From contig DIXH01000055.1 of assembly GCA_002428605.1 (NCBI GenBank), forward strand, positions 1-9,510: a stretch of DNA of 9,510 bases. Direction: 5' to 3'. The notes under the pieces are model-generated. The model worked only from the letters and a program-made list of their open reading frames with translations. It had not been told where the DNA came from and made no database searches. The DNA comes from Clostridiaceae bacterium UBA6085 (GTDB lineage Bacteria > Bacillota > Clostridia > Clostridiales > Clostridiaceae). This document shows positions 1 through 4,678 of the stretch, piece by piece (the stretch's first letter is position 1; each line of letters starts with the position of its first letter). The position numbers and the translations under genes were made by a program.

Positions 1-1
1 T

Positions 2-40
2 ACCCACACTTACCCACGAAGCCTCAAAAAATTCCCCTAA
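2..40 (+). CDS. possible C-terminal end of a phage-type tyrosine recombinase (partial, cut by left edge)
   Basis: A plus-strand frame is open from the left edge to the TAA at 38-40 and reads THTYPRSLKKFP. Phage and ICE tyrosine recombinases of Firmicutes typically end in a segment of the form Y-[ST]-H-x-Y-P followed by a few charged residues, where the first Tyr is the nucleophile. Here that Tyr would be encoded by a codon whose last base is window base 1, a T, so TAT is possible but not visible. The stop lies about 155 bases from the 3' end of the convergent tRNA-Ser gene, a classic place for an integrase. Only twelve codons are seen, so this is a resemblance and not an identification. The alternative is a chance frame; a second plus frame is also open from the edge but runs into the tRNA antisense. 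Confidence 0.33.
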   Translation, partial: THTYPRSLKKFP

Positions 41-60
41 TTCAATGAAATTGAAGGGGA
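26..60. terminator. hairpin, possible terminator at the left edge
   Basis: TTCAAT (41-46) and ATTGAA (50-55) form a perfect stem with a GAA loop. TCCCC (33-37) and GGGGA (56-60) extend it after a three-base bulge holding the TAA stop of the partial frame to the left. Read on the minus strand it is followed by six T (31-26), as in an intrinsic terminator. Read on the plus strand the tail is weak (ATATGGGTTTT). The T run on the minus strand may simply reflect two AAA lysine codons opposite, so the direction is uncertain. Confidence 0.42.
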
Positions 61-175
61 TATGGGTTTTATCGTACAGCATTTGCGTTTTCATGTCAAA
101 CAAGAATAATTTCACGAAAAGCAAGGCTATCTTTAGTTTATCTGAAATTGGAATGCCTTTCGGACTAAAAAAGAT
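41..175. other. AT-rich non-coding stretch beside the tRNA 3' end
   Basis: No convincing gene lies between the stop at 40 and the tRNA terminator. The DNA is more AT-rich than the rest of the window. An 8-base direct repeat TGAAATTG occurs at 46-53 and 143-150. If the left-edge frame is an integrase, this is where an attachment-site arm with recombinase binding sites would be expected. The repeat alone is too short to prove that. Confidence 0.25.
71..99 (-). promoter_or_regulatory. candidate leftward promoter facing the left-edge hairpin
   Basis: On the minus strand TTGACA (99-94) is followed after 17 bases by TACGAT (76-71), a perfect -35 with a 4/6 match at -10. Transcription would start near base 65, just before the hairpin with its T run (60-26). 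This could be a leader or attenuator for a gene beyond the window, a short antisense transcript against the frame ending at 40, or a chance match in AT-rich DNA. Confidence 0.22.
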
Positions 176-199
176 AAAAAAAAGTCGCCATAAATGGCG
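174..199 (-). terminator. intrinsic terminator of tRNA-Ser, overlapping its CCA end
   Basis: On the minus strand CGCCA (199-195) pairs with TGGCG (190-186) around the loop TTTA, followed by AC and eight T (183-176). The 5' arm consists of the last base pair region and the encoded GCCA end of the tRNA, so the terminator stem and the mature tRNA 3' end share bases. The compact layout suggests the tRNA is the last gene of its transcript. Confidence 0.7.
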
Positions 200-285
200 G
201 AGAGAGTGGGATTCGAACCCACGGTACACTTTCATGTACGCCGGTTTTCAAGACCGGTGCCTTCAACCAGCTCGACCATCTCTCC
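195..285 (-). tRNA. tRNA-Ser, anticodon UGA, CCA encoded
   Basis: The minus strand gives a complete 91-base class II tRNA. The acceptor stem begins GGAGAGA and closes with the complementary TCTCTCC. The anticodon arm CCGGT-CTTGAAA-ACCGG carries anticodon TGA, which reads UCA and related serine codons. The long variable arm typical of tRNA-Ser is present (GTACA...TGTAC-like stem), the T arm contains GGTTCGAATCC, and the discriminator base is G followed by a genome-encoded CCA (197-195). It lies downstream of the serS and oxidoreductase genes on the same strand but has its own strong promoter about 20 bases upstream and its own terminator. tRNA 3' ends of this kind are frequent integration sites. 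Confidence 0.97.
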
Positions 286-304
286 AAGTATAGCGACAAA
301 ACAT

Positions 305-333
305 ATTATATCAGCATGAAAAACAAGTGTCAA
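305..333 (-). promoter_or_regulatory. consensus sigma-A promoter of tRNA-Ser
   Basis: On the minus strand TTGACA (333-328), a 17-base spacer and TATAAT (310-305) make an exact consensus promoter. Initiation would fall near 298, giving a leader of about 12 bases before the tRNA 5' end at 285. The surrounding 294-450 is AT-rich and non-coding, and no clear terminator for the gene ending at 451 was found in it, so some read-through into the tRNA is possible. Confidence 0.88.
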
Positions 334-450
334 CCTTCATTTTCAAAGTCATTTCTTCAATTTTTAGGTTGTCTTTTGAAAAAGTAAATTCCATACAAGT
401 TCAATCCAGGCTGAATAACAAAGTAATGGAATCTGTTTCCTTAACCGGTG

Positions 451-735
451 TCACTTCACCCCCGATTCTTTTAGCCTTCTGGAATTCCTGAGATAGATCA
501 GTAAATCCGTGGACACCATGACAAGATTCAGTGCATAAAGGTAGACCACCTGGTCATATCTGTACAGCAGCTTGTTTAGTATCCCGCACACATAGCCTAC
601 CATTATGATGCATAGGAAGAAAGGGCTCTTGCCCGCTATCGAGCCTGACTTCAGCGACCTGTATATCGAGAACGGCCATGCTGCTCCAAAGCACAGCAGC
701 ATGCCGATCTCAAATATGCTCATACCAGAAAACAT
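451..735 (-). CDS. small three-helix membrane protein, PQ-loop/SemiSWEET-like
   Basis: This 94-residue protein is almost entirely membrane-embedded, with predicted helices at about 5-24, 37-56 and 63-82, and a short basic C-terminal tail. The motif WPFSIYRS (20-27), followed by the loop GSIAGKSPFF, recalls the half-repeat of PQ-loop and SemiSWEET proteins, which have three helices and work as dimers in small-molecule transport. I recognise the fold type but not a substrate. The ATG at 735 has AAAGGAGG five bases upstream, and only 17 bases separate it from the stop of the oxidoreductase gene, so it is most likely the last gene of that operon. A role in moving a substrate or product of the oxidoreductase would fit the position but is inference. 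It could equally be an uncharacterised small membrane protein with no transport role. Confidence 0.75.
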   Translation of the reverse strand: MFSGMSIFEIGMLLCFGAAWPFSIYRSLKSGSIAGKSPFFLCIIMVGYVCGILNKLLYRYDQVVYLYALNLVMVSTDLLIYLRNSRRLKESGVK

Positions 736-752
736 ATTTTCCTCCTTTAAAT

Positions 753-2480
753 TCAGAATCTCTTTGGCATCGGTGGGAATTCACCCCAGAATGACTTATC
801 CCAGAATCGTTCAAACTCAGCGGCAGGAATGTCCGCTACCCTTCCATGCGGCTCCAGCGGCTCTTCCCTCATCCACTCCGGCAGCCATTCTTCGGTGACA
901 CCTGCAGCAAGGTTGAACATCCTTTCCTTCTTTATGCATTCCTTGCCGATCTCTGATATGAATGAATCATCCTGGTATTCGGTCCCAAATGCGGTGTTGA
1001 AGAGGTCTTTGAGAAGATGCGTTGATGGACCAACTCCCCTAGCCACAAACGAGCAGAAATAGGTATCATAGAATGCGACCGCTACCTGAATATTCCTTGA
1101 GACGTCGATTCCGCCCTCCCACCTGAACTGGTCGATCGGAGCCCTGAAAGTGACGGCTGCAGTGTGGTCGGCTCCCATTGGTGTCATGGCATAGGTCGCT
1201 CCCATACTCTTGACCCCTCTCGGATCATATCCCGCCATTGCCTGGCCCTTTACTGCCGGGACTTTAACGACTCCAAGCACCTTTCCCGCAACTACCGCGC
1301 CGCTGCCGAGTATCCTTCCAAGATGAGTCCCCTGACCTATCTCATCAATAAGCTCAGCTGCCTTCTTTCCATCACCCCATCCAAGTATGCCGGCATGTGC
1401 TGCCACGCCAAGCGTCGCACCTGTCTCAATGGTGTCTATGCCGTAGTCGTTGCATTTCCTGTTAAGCTCTGCAATGACATCAAGGTCATCTATGCAGAGA
1501 TTTGTCCCGAGTAGAGCACTGGTTTCATATTCAAGTGGCGAAACTATCTTCTTGCCGCTTTTGTCGGGGTATACGTTAGAACATCTTATGACACAACCCG
1601 GCATGCATGAATGTACAGGCTTACCTTCCCCGCCTCTTTCAGCCATGTTCTCAAGCATCTTCTCTCCGCTGACCGACTCAACGCCTTTAAAGTCAGCGTC
1701 AGTAAATCCTCTGCCTGGCAATGTACCAAGGGCGTGAAGGGGAAGCAGTATTCCCATTGTCCCGTAGTTTGTATATGCCTGAGCGCCGGGATTCTCAAGT
1801 ATAGCCTTATGCAGGGCAAGCCTCGCCTTGATGAATGCAGCCTTATCATAGGGTTCCGGCTTATAGCTGCCATCATTCTGGATGACTATCGCCTTCAGTC
1901 CCTTGGATCCCATAACAGCGCCCAGTCCGCCCCTGGCTGCAGCCCTGCTCGAATCACCTTCTACATCGCTCACGAATACACCTGCACTCAGAAGAAGGTT
2001 CTCTCCCGCCGGACCTATGGAGATTACCGATGAATCTCTTCCAAACCTTCCCTGCAGCCTCTTTGTGGTCTCGTATGTCCCAAGGCCTGCATATTCCGAT
2101 GCCTCAATAAGGTTGGAACCTTCCGATGATATCCTGAGTATCCAGGAGCCCTCAGCAGCCCCTTCGACAGCTATTGCACCAAGCCCCTGCCCTGCCATCC
2201 TTGAGCCTGCTGTCCCGCCTGCATTGGCTTCCTTGATGCCTCCTGTGAGCGGGCTCTTGGCACCGACTGATATCCTTCCCGTACTTGTGACACCAAAACC
2301 CTCAAGAGGGCTTGAAGCAATATACAGCTTGTTGTTAGGCCCAATCGGACTGCATGTCGGTACGACTTCATCGTAAATCAGTGAAGATACCAATCCTCTG
2401 TTGCCGAGCAGAGCATATTTTTCCGGAAGCTCCTCCAGTCTTATTGATAATGTTCCCATGTCGACTCTTAATATTTTCAT
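753..2480 (-). CDS. tungsten-dependent aldehyde:ferredoxin oxidoreductase family protein
   Basis: This 575-residue protein belongs to the AOR family, cytoplasmic enzymes with a tungsto-bispterin centre and one [4Fe-4S] cluster that oxidise aldehydes (or reduce acids) with ferredoxin. The N-terminal domain shows the family pattern: GNRGLVSSLIYDEV near 26-39 and SPLTGGIKEANAGG near 76-89. Cluster ligands would be C292, C296 and C300 (C-x3-C-x3-C) with C476 in DTYFCSF. The spacing differs from the C-x2-C-x3-C of the archaeal AOR. GIDTIETG (about 347-354), YDPRGVKSMG (418-427) and GADH (His439) match pterin and active-site segments. I place the start at the ATG at 2480, where the protein begins MKILRVD as AORs do, preceded by a G-rich binding site. 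A longer in-frame version from 2561 would overlap the MoaD-like gene, which ends 22 bases upstream. The substrate is unknown. Confidence 0.93.
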   Translation of the reverse strand: MKILRVDMGTLSIRLEELPEKYALLGNRGLVSSLIYDEVVPTCSPIGPNNKLYIASSPLEGFGVTSTGRISVGAKSPLTGGIKEANAGGTAGSRMAGQGLGAIAVEGAAEGSWILRISSEGSNLIEASEYAGLGTYETTKRLQGRFGRDSSVISIGPAGENLLLSAGVFVSDVEGDSSRAAARGGLGAVMGSKGLKAIVIQNDGSYKPEPYDKAAFIKARLALHKAILENPGAQAYTNYGTMGILLPLHALGTLPGRGFTDADFKGVESVSGEKMLENMAERGGEGKPVHSCMPGCVIRCSNVYPDKSGKKIVSPLEYETSALLGTNLCIDDLDVIAELNRKCNDYGIDTIETGATLGVAAHAGILGWGDGKKAAELIDEIGQGTHLGRILGSGAVVAGKVLGVVKVPAVKGQAMAGYDPRGVKSMGATYAMTPMGADHTAAVTFRAPIDQFRWEGGIDVSRNIQVAVAFYDTYFCSFVARGVGPSTHLLKDLFNTAFGTEYQDDSFISEIGKECIKKERMFNLAAGVTEEWLPEWMREEPLEPHGRVADIPAAEFERFWDKSFWGEFPPMPKRF

Positions 2481-2502
2481 GTTACCCCCCATTTCCTTAT
2501 CT

Positions 2503-2733
2503 TCAGCCCCCACCGATAAACGGAAGCAGGTGTATCCTGTCTCCTTCATCGATATGTTCATTTCTGTCGAGAAATCTACCGTCCTTCATGATCGCCATGA
2601 TTTCTTCGTCAGCGATCCCAAGGATTCTCATCAGTTCCCTTATGCTGGTTTTCTCCGGCACATCAACCTCAAGCCATTTTTTGCTCCCAAGCCTGTCCTT
2701 TGTAGCCCCATAGGTCCTTACACTCGCCTTCAA
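2503..2733 (-). CDS. MoaD/ThiS-like ubiquitin-fold sulfur carrier protein
   Basis: This 76-residue protein has the beta-grasp pattern of MoaD/ThiS. It has an N-terminal strand MKASVRTYG, a central LEVDVPEKTSIRELMRILG (helix about 30-39), the DGRFLDRNEHIDEGDRIHLLP segment, and it ends in Gly-Gly-Gly. A free C-terminal Gly-Gly is the site that is adenylated and thiocarboxylated when such proteins donate sulfur to molybdopterin. The start is a TTG at 2733, supported by AAGGAG seven bases upstream. An ATG at 2749 is in another frame. It directly precedes the AOR gene, an arrangement seen with many AORs, so it probably serves pterin dithiolene formation for that enzyme. No MoaE or MoeB partner is in the window, so those must be encoded elsewhere. 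A ThiS-like role in thiamine synthesis is less likely here. Confidence 0.9.
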   Translation of the reverse strand: MKASVRTYGATKDRLGSKKWLEVDVPEKTSIRELMRILGIADEEIMAIMKDGRFLDRNEHIDEGDRIHLLPFIGGG

Positions 2734-2757
2734 GCCAATTCTCCTTCATATAGAATA

Positions 2758-2806
2758 ACACCCCGTGCTGATACCATTATAATACAGTATCGGATGCATG
2801 GGGTGT
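2758..2806 (-). promoter_or_regulatory. inverted repeat around a TATAAT box, between serS and the MoaD/AOR operon
   Basis: Outer arms ACACCCC (2758-2764) and GGGGTGT (2800-2806), and inner arms GATAC (2770-2774) and GTATC (2787-2791), flank a core holding TATAAT on the minus strand (2781-2776). No good -35 lies 17 bases upstream. Initiation near 2769 would give a leader of about 35 bases to the TTG at 2733. The structure could be an operator over the operon promoter. As RNA it could be a weak terminator for serS, since TTATTCTATAT follows the second arm on the minus strand. Confidence 0.45.
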
Positions 2807-2843
2807 AGTAATCATTCTTTCCTATGTATTTCCAGTATGATTG

Positions 2844-4124
2844 TTATTTTGTTATGGCTTCCTTACCCTTCAGGTATGGCCTGAGTACTTCTGGAATGGT
2901 GACTGATCCATCTGCGTTCTGGAAGTTCTCGAGGATTGCTGCAACGGTCCTGCCTATTGCAACACCTGATCCATTTAGTGTATGGACAAACTGCGGTTTG
3001 TCCTTCGGGGTTTCCTTGTATTTGATGTTTATCCTTCTTGACTGGAAATCCTCAAAATTCGAGCAGCTTGAGATTTCCACATACCTGTTGTAGCTTGGCA
3101 TCCATACTTCAATGTCATACTTGAGGGCTGCGGTGAAACCAAGGTCTCCCTTGCATATCCTGACGATCCTGTATGGTATTCCTAGGCCCTGAAGGACCCT
3201 CTCAGCATCCTCGACAAGCTTGTCCAGCTCTGCATATGAATCTTCGGGCTTCGTGAACTTGACCAGCTCCACCTTGTTGAACTGGTGCTGTCTGATAAGG
3301 CCTCTTGTATCCCTTCCTGCAGATCCAGCCTCTGCCCTGAAGCAGGCTGAATAGGCGACATGCTTCAAAGGCAGGTCGTCGCCAGAGAATGTCTCGTCCC
3401 TGTACATGTTTGTAACCGGCACCTCTGCTGTAGGAATCAGGAAGTAGTCATCATTTGTCACCTTGAATGCGTCTTCCTCGAATTTAGGAAGCTGCCCTGT
3501 ACCTGTCATCGAGGTCCTGTTCACCATGAATGGCGGGAATATCTCCTTGTATCCGTATTCTGTATGTGTGTCTAGGTAATAATTGATCACAGCCCTTTCA
3601 AGTGAAGAGCCGAATCCTTTCAGAATCGTGAACCTTGAGCCTGTTATCTTTCCTGCCCTTTCAAAGTCCAGTATATCAAGGTCAGTACCAATGTCCCAAT
3701 GAGCCTTGGGATCAAATCCGAAGACCTTGGGCTCACCCCATCGCTTTATCTCGATATTGTCCGCATCAGTCGCTCCATCCGGTACCAGTTCATTTGGTAT
3801 GTTAGGAAGCCTGAGCATGATATATTCGATCTCAGCGTCGATGTCCTTTACCTTCTGGTCAAGTATCCTGACATCATCTCCAAGCGCCTTCATTTCTGCC
3901 ATGATGGCCGAAGTATCCTGTCCGGCCTTCTTGAGCTTTGGAATCTCAGCCGATACCTGGTTCCTTCTTGATTTGTCAGCCTCAACATTTACAAGTATCT
4001 GCCTTCTTTCCTCATCCAGGGCAACGACCCTGTCGATGTCTGCAAGGTCCAGCGTCTCTCCCCTGTTGGCCATAAGCCTCTTTATCTCTTCAGGATTGTT
4101 TCTTATCCTTTTGATGTCGAGCAT
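2844..4124 (-). CDS. serS: seryl-tRNA synthetase
   Basis: This 426-residue class II synthetase attaches serine to tRNA-Ser (and tRNA-Sec where present) in the cytoplasm. The length is normal for bacterial SerRS. Residues 1-100 form the tRNA-binding arm, starting MLDIKRIRNNPEEIK and rich in charged heptads (coiled coil about 30-100). The catalytic domain has motif 1 around 177-203, the serine-binding TAEVP (232-236), motif 2 at 262-286 (FRAEAGSAGRDTRG then QHQFNKVE) and motif 3 at 384-400 (NGSGVAIGRTVAAILEN). All key residues look intact. The ATG at 4124 has GGAGG nine bases upstream. Expression is controlled by the serine T-box leader immediately upstream. It is transcribed on its own from a promoter in the end of the preceding gene, and is followed by an imperfect hairpin before the MoaD-like gene. 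Confidence 0.99.
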   Translation of the reverse strand: MLDIKRIRNNPEEIKRLMANRGETLDLADIDRVVALDEERRQILVNVEADKSRRNQVSAEIPKLKKAGQDTSAIMAEMKALGDDVRILDQKVKDIDAEIEYIMLRLPNIPNELVPDGATDADNIEIKRWGEPKVFGFDPKAHWDIGTDLDILDFERAGKITGSRFTILKGFGSSLERAVINYYLDTHTEYGYKEIFPPFMVNRTSMTGTGQLPKFEEDAFKVTNDDYFLIPTAEVPVTNMYRDETFSGDDLPLKHVAYSACFRAEAGSAGRDTRGLIRQHQFNKVELVKFTKPEDSYAELDKLVEDAERVLQGLGIPYRIVRICKGDLGFTAALKYDIEVWMPSYNRYVEISSCSNFEDFQSRRINIKYKETPKDKPQFVHTLNGSGVAIGRTVAAILENFQNADGSVTIPEVLRPYLKGKEAITK

Positions 4125-4184
4125 TTTTATATTCCTCCGTTTGTTTTATTCGCCTGTAAAGGCATGATTTCGGGATATTTTTGG

Positions 4185-4408
4185 ATATGAAAAAGCCATA
4201 TCATCCGAAGGGACGATATGACTCGCGGTGCCACCCTAATTCAATGGTAATAACCATCCTCAAACACATGTAACGGTGTGACCGTGCTGCTCATCGCAGC
4301 CCCTCCGAGGCGGATTCACCTTTACCAAGCATCGGGTTTTCACCAAACCACCCTATCTCTTGTGCTTGAAAGAAGGCTACTTATCTCTTCAATGGTTTAT
4401 TCCTGTAT
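4185..4408 (-). ncRNA. T-box riboswitch, serine specific (specifier UCC)
   Basis: The untranslated leader of serS has the full T-box layout on the minus strand. The T-box consensus AGGGTGGCACCGCG lies at 4237-4224. Its TGGC bulge can pair with a tRNA ending GCCA, which matches the discriminator G of the tRNA-Ser in this window. Stem I contains the AAGAGATA motif, CAAGCA pairing with TGCTTG, and the GGTGAAAACC loop. The specifier loop reads GAA-TCC-GCC, placing UCC (serine) at 4314-4312. A stem III hairpin, GCTGC-GATGA-GCAGC, follows. Uncharged tRNA-Ser should stabilise the antiterminator and let transcription run into serS. The 5' end is inferred from the promoter at 4415-4443. Confidence 0.95.
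4190..4220 (-). terminator. regulated terminator of the serS T-box
   Basis: On the minus strand CATATCGTCC (4220-4211) pairs with GGATGATATG (4206-4197), ten pairs including one G-U, around the loop CTTC. Five T follow (4194-4190). It sits immediately after the T-box consensus, as expected for the terminator that forms when tRNA-Ser is charged. Confidence 0.93.
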
Positions 4409-4410
4409 TC

Positions 4411-4668
4411 TTAGATTATATCTCCATCCAGATTAAAGGTCAACATCCCGACACTTTTGGTTGCTATGATGTCTATTCCCGTATTCAGTATGTTGCTGCA
4501 AAGTATGTCTCCCTTTTTTACAGGGGTGCCGGCATATACCCTCGAAAGCACCTTTGAGCACTCAATGAAAAGTGAGGTCTCCATTGGTTCAGTGCTCTTC
4601 ACCGGAACCATCCTTACATTGGGATCACCCTTAAGCCTGATGACACTTGTGTAGTACTCCTTTTCCAC
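4411..4668 (-). CDS. short DUF1667 protein without the cysteine-rich N-terminus
   Basis: The 85 residues match the C-terminal half of DUF1667, the small partner protein of GlpA-like FAD dehydrogenases in anaerobes. The recognisable parts are the VPVKSTEPME segment (21-30), the IECSKVLSRVYAGTPVKKGDILCSNIL stretch (about 35-61, in family style 'V.APVKIGDV...N.LGTGVDIVAT') and TGIDIIATKSVG (63-74). Family members usually begin with about 30-40 residues holding a CxxCPxGC-type cluster. Here that part is missing and only two isolated cysteines remain (C37, C57). The start is a GTG at 4668 with GGAGG six bases upstream, and the preceding stop is ten bases away, so the head was not simply missed. 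It is almost certainly cotranslated with the FAD protein. Family function is not established; an accessory or structural role is a guess. Confidence 0.8.
   Translation of the reverse strand: MEKEYYTSVIRLKGDPNVRMVPVKSTEPMETSLFIECSKVLSRVYAGTPVKKGDILCSNILNTGIDIIATKSVGMLTFNLDGDII
4415..4443 (-). promoter_or_regulatory. serS/T-box promoter inside the end of the DUF1667 gene
   Basis: On the minus strand TTGACC (4443-4438), a 17-base spacer and TATAAT (4420-4415) give a near-consensus sigma-A promoter, with initiation expected near 4408. The -10 box falls in the last codons of the upstream gene, whose TAA stop is at 4413-4411. The serS transcript therefore begins as soon as that reading frame ends. 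Confidence 0.85.
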
Positions 4669-4678
4669 TGTAAACCTC

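Noticed and set aside
45..293. Plus-strand 82-residue frame containing EWDSNPRYTFMYAGFQDR
   Set aside because: The second half is the antisense translation of the tRNA-Ser gene, a well-known artefact, and no ribosome binding site supports the start.
300..450. Terminator after the PQ-loop-like gene
   Set aside because: Only short, weak hairpins without a proper T run were seen on the minus strand, so none is called.
605..898. Plus-strand frame spanning the PQ-loop-like gene and the end of the oxidoreductase
   Set aside because: It crosses two real genes in antisense, with no family resemblance.
1882..2376. Plus-strand 164-residue frame inside the oxidoreductase gene
   Set aside because: It is proline- and serine-rich and lies entirely antisense to a clear AOR gene. 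It has the composition of a shadow frame and no recognisable domain.
2481..2561. Longer N-terminus for the oxidoreductase starting at 2561
   Set aside because: It would overlap the MoaD-like gene in another frame. AOR proteins normally begin close to the (K)ILRVD strand, which fits the ATG at 2480.
2733..2749. ATG at 2749 as start of the MoaD-like gene
   Set aside because: It is out of frame with the MoaD-like protein, and it overlaps the AAGGAG site that serves the TTG at 2733.
3706..4167. Plus-strand 153-residue frame opposite serS
   Set aside because: It is antisense to the conserved SerRS N-terminal half. Its hydrophobic look comes from the complement of charged coiled-coil codons.
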